64,000 bases of DNA from Cellulomonas sp. URHE0023 (GCF_000688475.1 NZ_JIAN01000006.1:744001-808000), one strand, 5' to 3'; shown: positions 8,506 through 16,827, counted from the first letter of the stretch. Program-made: numbers and translations. The notes: a model not told the origin generated them from the sequence alone.

Positions 8506-9855
8506 TCAGTGACCGGCCGGCGCGGGCTCGCGCAGGCGGGCGGTGGTGTGGCGGTTGTCCGGGACCGGGAGCCCGAGGTTCCCGCGCAGCGTGTCCGACT
8601 CGTAGTCGACCCGGAACAGTCCTCGTGCGCGCAGGATCGGCAGCACGTCCCCGACGAAGCGGTCCAGGTCGTCCGGCGTGCGGAAGCCCAGGTTCAACCC
8701 GTCGAAGGCATGCGCCTCGAACCACGTCTCGATCGCGTCGGCGACCGTGCGCGGGTCTCCGATGAACGGTGAGGGCGTGTACGACGAGAAGGCCAGGACC
8801 GTCTCGCGCAGCGTGAGGCTCTCCTCGCGCGCCCGTCGGACGATCTCGGCACCACGTGTACGGCCGCCGCGCTCGGCCTGCGCGCTGACATCCGGGAACG
8901 GCGCGTCCAGGTCGTGCGCAGTGAAGTCGTAGGCGCCGAATCCGCGACCGAACGCCGCGAGCTTGCGGTCGAAGTCGTTGTCCGACTCGTAGATGTCCCG
9001 CGCGGCGCGCTGCGCGTCCGCGTCGGTCGAACCGATCACCGGGTTGGCGCCGAGCAGGATGACGACGTGCTCCGGATCGCGACCGAGCGCGGCTGCCCGT
9101 GACTTGATGTCCGCGTAGTACGCCTGCTTGACCTCGAGCGTGTCCGGCGCGGTGTAGATGCCTTCCGCCACGTGCGCCGCGAGGTTGCGGCCCTCGTCGG
9201 ACTGCCCCGCCTGGAAGATCACCGGCTGCCCCTGCGGCGAGCGGGACAGGTTCAGCGGCCCAGCGACGTCGAAGTGCTCACCCCGGTGGTCGAGCGCGTG
9301 CAGCTTCGACGGGTCCAGGAACCGCTCGGCGTCGGCGGGGAACGCGTCGTCCTCGTAGGAGTCCCACAGCCCGCGGACCACCTCGACGTGCTCCAGGGCC
9401 CGGCCGTACCGCGTGGCGTAGTCGAGGTGCTCCTCGAGGCCGTAGTTGCGCGACGTTCCGGTGTCGAAGCTCGTGACCACGTTCCACCCCGCACGGCCGT
9501 GGCTGATGTGGTCGAGAGAGGCGAACCGGCGGGCCACGTTGAACGGCGAGTTGTACGTCGAGCTCAGGGTCCCGACCAGGCCGAGGTGCGACGTGTGCGT
9601 CGCGACGGCGGACAGCAGCGTCAGCGGCTCGAGCCTGTTGAGGTAGTGGGGCGGGTAGGTCGCGTCGATGAACTGGCTGTCGACGATGAACAGCGCGTCG
9701 AACTTGGCGGCCTCGGCGGCCTTGGCCTGGGCGATGTACCAGTCGATGTCGATGCTGGCGTTCTTCGGGATGCGCGGGTCGCGCCACAGGTTGTGCTGGC
9801 CGGGTCCGCCCACGCCGTATGCGCGCAGGCCGAGCTTGATCTGTCGTCGGGTCAT
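8506..9855 (-). CDS. LLM class flavin-dependent monooxygenase, NtaA/SnaA/DmoA family (copy 1)
   Basis: This is a 449-residue FMNH2-dependent monooxygenase of the nitrilotriacetate/dimethylsulfide/pristinamycin monooxygenase family. It begins MTRRQIKLGLRAYGVGGPGQH and has FIVDSQFIDATYPPHYLNRLEP near residue 56, FNVARRFASLDHISHGRAGWN near 104, WDSYEDDAFP near 165 and QPVIFQAGQSDEGR near 208. It is clearly a paralogue of the gene at 15059-16411 with matching motifs throughout. These enzymes are two-component and take FMNH2 from a separate reductase. Placement next to the ABC importer suggests it acts on the imported compound. Confidence 0.92.
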   Translation of the reverse strand: MTRRQIKLGLRAYGVGGPGQHNLWRDPRIPKNASIDIDWYIAQAKAAEAAKFDALFIVDSQFIDATYPPHYLNRLEPLTLLSAVATHTSHLGLVGTLSSTYNSPFNVARRFASLDHISHGRAGWNVVTSFDTGTSRNYGLEEHLDYATRYGRALEHVEVVRGLWDSYEDDAFPADAERFLDPSKLHALDHRGEHFDVAGPLNLSRSPQGQPVIFQAGQSDEGRNLAAHVAEGIYTAPDTLEVKQAYYADIKSRAAALGRDPEHVVILLGANPVIGSTDADAQRAARDIYESDNDFDRKLAAFGRGFGAYDFTAHDLDAPFPDVSAQAERGGRTRGAEIVRRAREESLTLRETVLAFSSYTPSPFIGDPRTVADAIETWFEAHAFDGLNLGFRTPDDLDRFVGDVLPILRARGLFRVDYESDTLRGNLGLPVPDNRHTTARLREPAPAGH

Positions 9856-9867
9856 GTCAGGGTCCTC

Positions 9868-10698
9868 TCAGGAGACGAGCGCGCGAAGCTCGTCGCGGCG
9901 CGCTCGGTCGAGCGAGCCGGTGGCCAGGGTGGGCGCGGAGCCCACCAGGAGTCGGGTGTACTGGTGCTGGGGCCGGTTGACGATCGCGTCGGTCTGGTCG
10001 ACCTCGACGACCGCCCCCTGGTACAGGACGGCCACGCGGTCGGTGATGCCGGCGACGGAGCCGAGGTCGTGGGAGATGAAGACCAGCGCGACGCCGGACG
10101 CCCGTAGGTCCGCAAGGATCTCGAGGACCTGCACCCGGTTCGCCGAGTCGAGGGCACTGACCGGTTCGTCGAGGATCACGAGCTCGGGTCCCGTGACCAG
10201 GGCGCGTGCCACGGCCACGCGCTGTCGCTGCCCCCCCGAGAGCTCACCGGGCAGCCGGTCGAGCACGTCCTCGTCGAGCCGGACGCGCGCGAGGTGCGTC
10301 CGGAGGAGGTCGGCGATCTGGGTGCGCGACGACCGCCCCTGGAGGACCAGAGGCTCCGCCAGGGAGTCCCCGACGGTGTTGTCGGGGTCGAGGCTGCGCA
10401 ACGGGTCCTGGAAGACCAGCTGCACCACGCCCCGGCGACGGAAGTCGCGCCACTGACGGCCGTTGAAGCCCGTGACCGCCTCGTCGCCGATCGTCACGGA
10501 CCCGCCCGAGACAGGGACGAGCCCCACAGCGGCCCGGGCCAGCGTCGACTTGCCCGAGCCGGTCTCGCCGATGATCCCGACCGTCTCGCCCCGGAAGACG
10601 TCCAACGAGGCTCCGTGCAACGCCTGGGTCCGCGAGCGCCGCGAGCCGTAGTGCACGTCGAGGTCCGTGATCCGCAGCAGCGGAGACTCAGGCGACAC
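9868..10698 (-). CDS. ABC transporter ATP-binding protein (DppF/OppF type)
   Basis: This 276-residue ATPase energises the importer. It has Walker A GETGSGKST near residue 44, Q-loop VFQDPLRSLDP near 94, signature LSGGQRQRVAVARAL near 152 and Walker B LVILDEP. The VFQDP/DPL segment and C-terminal region are of the oligopeptide/dipeptide importer class. Its 5' end overlaps the 3' end of the partner ATPase gene by 11 bases. Confidence 0.93.
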   Translation of the reverse strand: MSPESPLLRITDLDVHYGSRRSRTQALHGASLDVFRGETVGIIGETGSGKSTLARAAVGLVPVSGGSVTIGDEAVTGFNGRQWRDFRRRGVVQLVFQDPLRSLDPDNTVGDSLAEPLVLQGRSSRTQIADLLRTHLARVRLDEDVLDRLPGELSGGQRQRVAVARALVTGPELVILDEPVSALDSANRVQVLEILADLRASGVALVFISHDLGSVAGITDRVAVLYQGAVVEVDQTDAIVNRPQHQYTRLLVGSAPTLATGSLDRARRDELRALVS

Positions 10699-11539
10699 CG
10701 GTCAGCTCTCTCGTCTCGGCGAGCGCGGGCTGCGTCAGGAACCGGTCGAGGCCGTACCGGTTGTGCTCGTCGATCAGGAGTCGGGTGTACTCGTGCTTCG
10801 GGTCGAAGAGGATGTCGTCGGTCCGCCCTCGCTCGACGATCACGCCGTCCCGCATGACCAGCACCTCGTCGCACAGCTGCGCGACCACCGCGAGGTCGTG
10901 GGAGACGACGATGAGTGACAGCCCTGTGCGCTCCTTGAGCTCGATCAGCAGGTCGAGGATCTCGGCCTGCACGGTGACGTCCAGAGCGGTCGTCGCCTCG
11001 TCGGCGATCAGGATCTGGGGGTCGAGGGCAACCGCGGTCGCGATCAGGACGCGCTGCAGCATCCCGCCCGACAGCTCGTGCGGGTACTGGTCGTAGACGC
11101 GTGCCGGGTTGCGCAGCCGCACGGCCTCCAGGAGCTCGATCGCCTCCGCCTTGGCCAGCTTGCGGGACACGCGCTTCTTGACCCTGACCACCTCGGCGAT
11201 CTGCTTGCCCACCCGGATCGACGGGTTGAGGTAGGACGCCGGGTCCTGGAAGACGGCGGTGATCTCGGTGCCGCGCAGCCGCTGCCAGTCTCGTGCGGAC
11301 AGGCCGGCCACGTCCTCGCCGAGCAGGTCGATCTCCCCTCCGGACACCTCGAACCGCGCCGGGAGGATGCCGAGCACGGCCCGGCACGTCAGGGTCTTGC
11401 CGCTCCCGGACTCCCCCACGATGCCCAGCACGGCGCCGCGACGAAGCGTGAGGTCGACGCCGCGCACGAGGTCGGCACCGGTGGCGGTGTTGGTGATCGT
11501 CACGTCGCGCAGCGACAGGACGATGTCGTCGTGGGTCAT
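10688..11539 (-). CDS. ABC transporter ATP-binding protein (DppD/OppD type)
   Basis: The partner ATPase has 283 residues with Walker A GESGSGKT near residue 39, Q-loop VFQDPASYLNP near 95, signature LSGGMLQRVLIATAVAL near 154 and Walker B ILIADEATTALD. The two different ATPases of Dpp/Opp importers form a heterodimer. It lies 9 bases after the permease gene. The C-terminal segment FDPKHEYTRLLIDEHNR is typical of the family. Confidence 0.93.
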   Translation of the reverse strand: MTHDDIVLSLRDVTITNTATGADLVRGVDLTLRRGAVLGIVGESGSGKTLTCRAVLGILPARFEVSGGEIDLLGEDVAGLSARDWQRLRGTEITAVFQDPASYLNPSIRVGKQIAEVVRVKKRVSRKLAKAEAIELLEAVRLRNPARVYDQYPHELSGGMLQRVLIATAVALDPQILIADEATTALDVTVQAEILDLLIELKERTGLSLIVVSHDLAVVAQLCDEVLVMRDGVIVERGRTDDILFDPKHEYTRLLIDEHNRYGLDRFLTQPALAETRELTGVA

Positions 11540-11548
11540 GGAGTCTCC

Positions 11549-12406
11549 CTAGGCGGTGGCGTCGGCGGCGACGGGTGCGGGTCGCGAGAGTGCGCGGCCG
11601 GCGTCGCCGGTCACGTCCCGGATGGCGTCGGCGAGCAGGTTGAAGGCCCAGACGGTGACCATGATCAGGAGCGTCGGGACGAGCGGTGCGAACGGCTGAT
11701 AGCTCAGGTACATCAGCTCCGAGGCGAGCACGCCGCCCCAGGTGGGCGCGGGCGGTTGCACCCCGATCCCGAGGAACGTCAGGCTCGAGACGACGACGAA
11801 GCCGGCGCCCATGGTCGTGGCGAGCGCGATCGACAGCGGAGGCAGGACCTTGGCCCACACGTGCTTGCGCACCACCCAGCCGACCGAGGCGCCCGACAGG
11901 AGTGCCGACTCGACGTACTGCGAACGCGACACGGTGAGCGCGGCGGCTCGCGAGACGCGGTAGAAGACCGGCGAGACGAGGACCCCGACGGTGAACATGG
12001 CCTGCGGGATGCCGTTGCCCAGCAGAGCGGTGACTGCCACCGCGAACACGAGGAACGGCAGGGCGATGAGGGTGTCGACGAGCCGCAGCGACAACCACTC
12101 GAACGACCGCCCGAGGTAGACCGAGAGGATTCCCGGCACGGCACCGACCACGAGTGCGATGAGTGCGACCTGCACCGCACCGAGGACGCTGACGGTCGAG
12201 CCGGCCAGGATGCGGCTGAGCACGTCCCGGCCCAGGTAGTCGGTTCCGATCCAGTGGGCGCTGGACGGTCCGGCCAGGACCGCGTCCCCGCCCTCGAGGG
12301 GGTCGTAGGGGGCCAGCGCGGGGCCGAAGGCTGCCAGGAACAGCACGCCGAGGAGTATCACGAGCCCCAGGCGGCCGCTCGGGAGCCGCGCGATGCGTCC
12401 GAGCAT
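11549..12406 (-). CDS. ABC transporter permease (DppC/OppC type)
   Basis: The product is a 285-residue inner-membrane permease. It begins MLGRIARLPSGRLGLVILLGV with a first helix, followed by ALAPYDPLEGGDAVLAGPSSAHWIGTD (split over residues 29-55), the usual DppC linker before the core. The EAA-type loop SRSQYVESALLSGASVGW lies near residue 157. Further helices follow to the C-terminus. The start was placed at the ATG two bases past the upstream permease stop; the frame is open upstream but not conserved there. Confidence 0.92.
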   Translation of the reverse strand: MLGRIARLPSGRLGLVILLGVLFLAAFGPALAPYDPLEGGDAVLAGPSSAHWIGTDYLGRDVLSRILAGSTVSVLGAVQVALIALVVGAVPGILSVYLGRSFEWLSLRLVDTLIALPFLVFAVAVTALLGNGIPQAMFTVGVLVSPVFYRVSRAAALTVSRSQYVESALLSGASVGWVVRKHVWAKVLPPLSIALATTMGAGFVVVSSLTFLGIGVQPPAPTWGGVLASELMYLSYQPFAPLVPTLLIMVTVWAFNLLADAIRDVTGDAGRALSRPAPVAADATA

Positions 12407-12408
12407 GG

Positions 12409-13410
12409 TCAGACCCCTCTCGCCGAGGCGGGCGTGATCTTCACGAGCGCCGTGTTGACCAGCAGGTTGAACACGACGACGACGACGATCGAGACCACGA
12501 GGACGCCCTGGACCGCCGGGACGTCGCCGCGCTGCGCGGAGTCGGCCGCGTACTTGCCGTAGCCGGCGAGACCGAAGATGGCCTCGGTCACCACGGCCCC
12601 GCCGAGCAGGTTCGGGAACTTCATGCCCAACACGGTCAGTGCCGGGCCGACGCCGTTGCGCAGGACGTGGACGAAGAAGATCCGCCGCGGTCCGAGACCG
12701 CGCACGACGGCGCCGACGACGTAGTTCTCGCGGTACGCCCCGATCAGGCCGGAGCGCAGCTGGCGTGCGACGTCGGCGATGGTGTCGAAGCTGATCGCCA
12801 GCGCGGGCAGCCAGATGTGCTCGAACCACGGTGTGACGCCCTGCGAGATCGGCACGTAGCCGGCCGACGGGAACCAGCCCAGGCTCACCGCGAACACCGC
12901 GACGAGCGCGATGCCCACCACGAAGGACGGCATCACGGAGATGACCGTCGTGAACCCGGTGATCGCACGGTCCACCCAGGTGGTCTGCCACAGGGCGGCG
13001 ACCGTTCCGAGTGCGAAGCCGATCGTCACCCCGATCAGGAGTGCGAGGCCGGCGATGGACAGGCTGATGATCGCGCGACCGAACAGGGCCGACGAGATGC
13101 TCGTCCCGTCCACCCAGCTCAGGCCGAGGTCACCGTGCAGGACGGAGGTCAGCCAGCTCCAGTACTGCGTGAGGAACGGCTGGTCCAGTCCCCACTGCGC
13201 CTCGAGCTGCGCCACCTTCTCGGGCGTTGCGGACTCCCCCAGCTGCAGGTGCGCCGGGCTGAGCCCGCTGAGCTGGCGCAGCCCGAACGTGATGAACGTG
13301 CCCAGGAAGAACACGGGGACGAAGACGGCCAGCGTTCGGCCCAGACCACGCGAGATGCCGTGCGTCCGCGCCCAGCCCTGGACGTGAGTCGTGGTCGTGG
13401 TGGTGCTCAT
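12409..13410 (-). CDS. ABC transporter permease (DppB/OppB type)
   Basis: This 333-residue permease has a first helix at about residues 25-45 (LAVFVPVFFLGTFITFGLRQL), a periplasmic loop with LDQPFLTQYWSWLTSVLHGDLGLSW, and five more helices. The EAA-like loop is YRENYVVGAVVRGLGPRRIF near residue 230. It pairs with the DppC-type permease. The ATG at 13410 has a strong ribosome site (AGGAGGGG). The N-terminus contains an unusual run of Thr (STTTTTT). Confidence 0.92.
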   Translation of the reverse strand: MSTTTTTTHVQGWARTHGISRGLGRTLAVFVPVFFLGTFITFGLRQLSGLSPAHLQLGESATPEKVAQLEAQWGLDQPFLTQYWSWLTSVLHGDLGLSWVDGTSISSALFGRAIISLSIAGLALLIGVTIGFALGTVAALWQTTWVDRAITGFTTVISVMPSFVVGIALVAVFAVSLGWFPSAGYVPISQGVTPWFEHIWLPALAISFDTIADVARQLRSGLIGAYRENYVVGAVVRGLGPRRIFFVHVLRNGVGPALTVLGMKFPNLLGGAVVTEAIFGLAGYGKYAADSAQRGDVPAVQGVLVVSIVVVVVFNLLVNTALVKITPASARGV

Positions 13411-13437
13411 CAGGGTCCCCTCCTCTCGGGTCGACGG

Positions 13438-13465
13438 CCGGGGCGCGTTATCAGGCGCGCCCCGG
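13438..13465 (-). terminator. Intercistronic hairpin between binding protein and permease genes
   Basis: A perfect 10-bp stem (CCGGGGCGCG with CGCGCCCCGG) and an 8-base loop lie between the substrate-binding-protein gene and the permease genes. In such operons a hairpin at this point usually lets the binding protein be made in excess by partial termination or RNA stabilisation. Confidence 0.55.
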
Positions 13466-13474
13466 CGGGCGTTG

Positions 13475-15016
13475 CTACTTCTCGGCGACCGTGACGCCGG
13501 TCCAGTGCACCTGGCCAGGGATTGCCGGCAGGTCGGAGACCCGCGGGCTCTTGACGAAGATGTTCGGCTGGCTGTAGGTGAACACCAGCGCCTGGCTCTC
13601 CAGCCCGGCACGTGTCGCTGCCTGGAGGTTCTTCGCGTAGTCCGGTGAGTCGAGCGGGGTCTGGCGGGCCACCGCGATCGCGGCGTCGAACCCCTCAGGG
13701 ACGTACGGCGAGGACAGGTTCAGCGGGCCCTGCGGACCGAAGTGGGCCGTCAGGGTCTGCACCGGCGACTCGCGGCCCGTCGTGCCGTAGAGCGACAGGG
13801 CGAGGTCCTTGGCGAAGAAGGGCGTGGCCCAGTCCGGCTGCACCTTGATGTTCACCGTGATGCCCACCTCGGCGAGCTGGGACTGCACGATCTCCGCGGC
13901 GGGAGACTCCGCCGGGATGACCAGGTCGACCGAGATGTCGTTCGGGTGGCCCGCCTCGGCGAGCAGCTCCTTGGACTTCTCGGGGTTGTACGGCCAGAGG
14001 TCCTCGGACTCCTTGTCGTACGCGATGTACCCGGCAGGGAACGGCTCCGCCGTGGTCGAGCCCGTGCCGAACGTGACCTTGTCGACGAACTCCTGGCGGT
14101 CGATCGCGTACCTCACGGCGTCGACGACCTTGGGGTCGTCGAACGGCGGCTTGTTGATGTTCAGGCTGATGTTCGACGCGTTGTAGCCGGGCTGCTTGAC
14201 GACGTCGAGACCTGCAGCCTCGGCGGCCTTGACCTGGCTCGGAGCCAGGTAGGCGAAGTCGAAGACGCCCGTCTGGATGCCTGAGACGACGGTCGCGGGG
14301 TCCGGCGCGGCCGACAGGTCCACCTCGTCGATGTGGATGTGCTCCGCGTCCCAGTAGTTCGGGTTCTTCACCAGGACCGCGTGGGAGCCCGTGACGAGCT
14401 CCTTGACGATGAACGGTCCGGCGCCGACGGGCGAGGTGTTGAGCTTGGCCGGGTCCTTCGCAGCCTCGGGGCTCGTGATCTGCGCGACGCGCTGACCGAG
14501 CAGGAGCGGGAGCTGGTAGTCCGTCTGCGTGAGGTGGACCACGACGTCGGTGTCACTCGCCGCGTCGACCGACGCGATCGAGCCCAGGTCACCGTCGAGC
14601 GCCGAGTTCTCCTGCGTCTTGGCGCGCTCGAGGTACAGCTTGACGGCCTCGGCGTTCACGGGTGCGCCGTCGCTGAACGTCAGACCGGGGCGCAGGTGGA
14701 ACGTCACCTGGTCGCCGGCCTCGTTGTAGTCCCAGCTCTCGGCGAGCCCCGGCTGGGCCACGCCGTCCTCGTCGATGTTGGTCAGCGAGGCGTACGCGAG
14801 CGACAGGATCCGGAACTGTGCGCCGCTGCCCGAGACGACCGGGTCCCAGTTCGCGGGGAAGTCGATCGCCCACCGCAGGACCTGCGGCTTGTCGGGGTCG
14901 GGCGTGTGGGAGGCATCGGCCGGGGCGGCTCCGCCGGCGGTCCCGCCGCAGGCCGCGAGCACGAGCGATGCGGCGACTGCGGTGGTCAGGGCTGCGGCTG
15001 TTCTGAGTCGTCTCAT
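13475..15016 (-). CDS. ABC transporter substrate-binding lipoprotein, family 5 (DppA/OppA-like)
   Basis: This extracytoplasmic solute receptor has 513 residues. A lipoprotein signal with lipobox VLAAC puts the acylated Cys at residue 23. The SBP_bac_5 fold follows (VLRWAIDFPANWDPV, LAESWDYNEAGDQVTFHLRPGLTFSDGAPV near residue 85 in two parts). Family members bind peptides, opines, glutathione, nickel chelates and other ligands. The surrounding monooxygenases suggest a sulfur- or nitrogen-containing organic ligand, which cannot be specified. It is the second gene of the cluster after a NtaA-like monooxygenase. Confidence 0.93.
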   Translation of the reverse strand: MRRLRTAAALTTAVAASLVLAACGGTAGGAAPADASHTPDPDKPQVLRWAIDFPANWDPVVSGSGAQFRILSLAYASLTNIDEDGVAQPGLAESWDYNEAGDQVTFHLRPGLTFSDGAPVNAEAVKLYLERAKTQENSALDGDLGSIASVDAASDTDVVVHLTQTDYQLPLLLGQRVAQITSPEAAKDPAKLNTSPVGAGPFIVKELVTGSHAVLVKNPNYWDAEHIHIDEVDLSAAPDPATVVSGIQTGVFDFAYLAPSQVKAAEAAGLDVVKQPGYNASNISLNINKPPFDDPKVVDAVRYAIDRQEFVDKVTFGTGSTTAEPFPAGYIAYDKESEDLWPYNPEKSKELLAEAGHPNDISVDLVIPAESPAAEIVQSQLAEVGITVNIKVQPDWATPFFAKDLALSLYGTTGRESPVQTLTAHFGPQGPLNLSSPYVPEGFDAAIAVARQTPLDSPDYAKNLQAATRAGLESQALVFTYSQPNIFVKSPRVSDLPAIPGQVHWTGVTVAEK

Positions 15017-15058
15017 GGAACTTTCCGTGTGGGGTGGTGGTTGCTGTGGACGTTCTGG

Positions 15059-16411
15059 TCAGACGAGGGAGGGCTGACGCTGCGCCTCGCGCGCGACGGC
15101 GTGCACGTTCTGCGGGACGGGCAGGCCGAGGTTCCCGCGCAGGGTCGAGGACTCGTACTCGCTGCGGACCACCCCGCGCTCGCGCAGGATCGGAAGCACC
15201 TCGTCGGTGAACCGCGCGAACTCGCTGGGCACGCTGGTGTGGATGTTGAGCCCGTCGAAGGCCCGCCCCTCGAACCAGCGCTGGATCTCGTCGGCGACCG
15301 TGAGCGCCGAGCCGACGAACGGCGACCGGCGCCTCGTCGAGACGGCCTCGACGGTCTCGCGCAGCGTGTACCCGTTCTCCTTGGCGAGCGCCTTGATGCG
15401 GTCCGCCTGCGTCTTGAAGCTCCGGTCGCCGAGGTCGCCGACCTCGGGGAACGGCGCGTCGAGGTCGTACTGCGAGAAGTCGTGCCAGCCGAACGGCCGG
15501 CCGAACTCCGCGAGCGCACGCTCGAAGCTCTTCGTGCCGAGGATCGCCTGCTCCTTGGCGCGGGCGTCCTCGTCGGTGTCTCCGATGATCGGTGAGACGC
15601 CCGGCAGGATCAGGACGTGCTCCGGGTTGCGCCCCTGAGCGGCGGCACGCGCCTTGATGTCCTGGTAGAACGCCTGGCCGGCCTCGAGGGTCGGCGCGTG
15701 CGTGAAGATCGCGTCGGCGATGGTCGCGCCGAGGTCCCTTCCCTCGTCGGAGTCGCCGGCCTGGAAGATCACCGGCTGCCCCTGCGCCGAGCGCTCGATG
15801 TTGAGCGGCCCGACGACCGAGAAGTACTCGCCCTTGTGGTTGAGCTGGTGCTGGCGCGACGGGTCGAGGAAGACCCCGTTCTCCTTGTCGCGCGGGAACG
15901 CGTCGTCCTCGTAGGAGTCCCACAGGCCCTTGACCACGTTGACGTGCTCGAGCGCGCGGCCGTAGCGCGTCGCGTAGTCGAAGTGCTCGTCGCGGCTGTA
16001 GTTGCCCGCCGTCCCCCCGTCGCCCGTGGCGACGACGTTCCACCCTGCGCGACCCCCGCTGATCAGGTCCAGGGACGCGAACCGGCGCGCCACGTTGAAG
16101 GGCTCGTTGTACGACGTGGTCAGGGTGCCGACGAGCCCGATGTTGCTGGTGCTCACCGCGAGTGCCGACAGCAGGGTCAGCGGCTCGAGCCGGTTGAGGT
16201 AGTGGTGCGGTGAGTCCGGGGTGATGAACTGGCTGTCGACGATGAACACGAGGTCGAACTTGGCGGCCTCGGCCTGCCGTGCGCGCTCGATGTACCAGTT
16301 GATGTCGACGCTCGCGTTGCCGGGGATCTCCGGGCTGAGCCAGGTGGCGTGCTGCCCCGGGCCGCCGACGCCCATGAGGACGGCGCCGAGCTTGAGCTGA
16401 CGAGTGGTCAC
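15059..16411 (-). CDS. LLM class flavin-dependent monooxygenase, NtaA/SnaA/DmoA family (copy 2)
   Basis: This is a 450-residue FMNH2-dependent monooxygenase and the first structural gene of the cluster. It begins MTTRQLKLGAVLMGVGGPGQH and shares with copy 1 the motifs FIVDSQFITPDSPHHYLNRLEP, FNVARRFASLDLISGGRAGWN, WDSYEDDAFP and QPVIFQAGDSDEGR. The GTG start has AGGGAG about 9 bases upstream. A Cys-containing leader peptide and a hairpin lie between it and the promoter. Family members oxidise dimethylsulfide, nitrilotriacetate, EDTA or related compounds. The cysteine-rich leader makes a sulfur substrate most likely here. Confidence 0.92.
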   Translation of the reverse strand: MTTRQLKLGAVLMGVGGPGQHATWLSPEIPGNASVDINWYIERARQAEAAKFDLVFIVDSQFITPDSPHHYLNRLEPLTLLSALAVSTSNIGLVGTLTTSYNEPFNVARRFASLDLISGGRAGWNVVATGDGGTAGNYSRDEHFDYATRYGRALEHVNVVKGLWDSYEDDAFPRDKENGVFLDPSRQHQLNHKGEYFSVVGPLNIERSAQGQPVIFQAGDSDEGRDLGATIADAIFTHAPTLEAGQAFYQDIKARAAAQGRNPEHVLILPGVSPIIGDTDEDARAKEQAILGTKSFERALAEFGRPFGWHDFSQYDLDAPFPEVGDLGDRSFKTQADRIKALAKENGYTLRETVEAVSTRRRSPFVGSALTVADEIQRWFEGRAFDGLNIHTSVPSEFARFTDEVLPILRERGVVRSEYESSTLRGNLGLPVPQNVHAVAREAQRQPSLV

Positions 16412-16522
16412 GATGGAACTCCCTGGGTCGGGTGCGTACTTCGGGATGCGCGCATCAGTGACGCCCGGCTGCTCGCGGCAGGCGGGTGTCGATGGATGTG
16501 CGGGGGGCCCACGAGGGCGGGG

Positions 16523-16538
16523 GTCGGCTTCAGCCGAC
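16523..16538 (-). promoter_or_regulatory. Candidate attenuator hairpin downstream of the leader peptide
   Basis: GTCGGC and GCCGAC form a perfect 6-bp stem with a 4-base loop, starting 18 bases after the leader stop and ending about 110 bases before the first monooxygenase start. A second, weaker GCCC/GGGC hairpin lies at 16507-16518. The placement suits attenuation coupled to leader translation. The alternative antiterminator pairing has not been worked out. Confidence 0.35.
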
Positions 16539-16555
16539 GGGCAGCACGGCGCGCG

Positions 16556-16678
16556 TCAGAGACACGCGAGGGTGATGCCGGACGCCGCGTCCAGACAACG
16601 ACACGCACGCGGCACGACGACCAGCGCAGGGCTGGTCAGCGCCGTGCGGCGCGGGTCGAGGCTGGGGACCGGAGTCAT
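16556..16678 (-). CDS. Cys-containing regulatory leader peptide of the monooxygenase cluster
   Basis: A 40-codon reading frame (ATG at 16678, TGA at 16556-16558) ends RACRCLDAASGITLACL, with three TGT cysteine codons in the last 17 positions. Short leader peptides with clustered Cys codons precede many actinobacterial sulfur operons, and in mycobacteria leaderless polycysteine ORFs are known to attenuate the downstream genes in response to cysteine. The ATG lies 6 bases after a -10-like box, so the leader would be leaderless. An internal GTG (16615) would give a 19-residue version with the same Cys codons. The frame does not resemble any enzyme, and its function is inferred from position and Cys content. 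Confidence 0.5.
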   Translation of the reverse strand: MTPVPSLDPRRTALTSPALVVVPRACRCLDAASGITLACL

Positions 16679-16684
16679 AGGACG

Positions 16685-16713
16685 AGTCTGCTGTCAGGTG
16701 CCCGGCGCGTCCA
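16685..16713 (-). promoter_or_regulatory. Leaderless promoter of the monooxygenase cluster
   Basis: On the minus strand TGGACG (16713-16708) and CAGACT (16690-16685) are spaced by exactly 17 bases, and the leader ATG follows 6 bases after the -10 box. Four of six bases match the -35 consensus TTGACA. This supports transcription starting at the leader ATG. Confidence 0.45.
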
Positions 16714-16798
16714 ACGACGCCTCGGCATCGTCATCGATCAGCAGCCGTACTCGATCGTTCAGCACGGCCGGTGTGGCGCTGGTCCTCCGGGAACGAGA

Positions 16799-16827
16799 AA
16801 AGGCCCGGTCACATGGACCGGGCCTTT
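16799..16827 (-). terminator. Rho-independent terminator of the tRNA genes
   Basis: A perfect 12-bp stem (AAAGGCCCGGTC with GACCGGGCCTTT) with a 5-base loop, followed on the minus strand by TTTTCTC, lies 8 bases beyond the 3' end of tRNA-Glu. It also isolates the tRNAs from the upstream region of the monooxygenase cluster. Confidence 0.85.
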
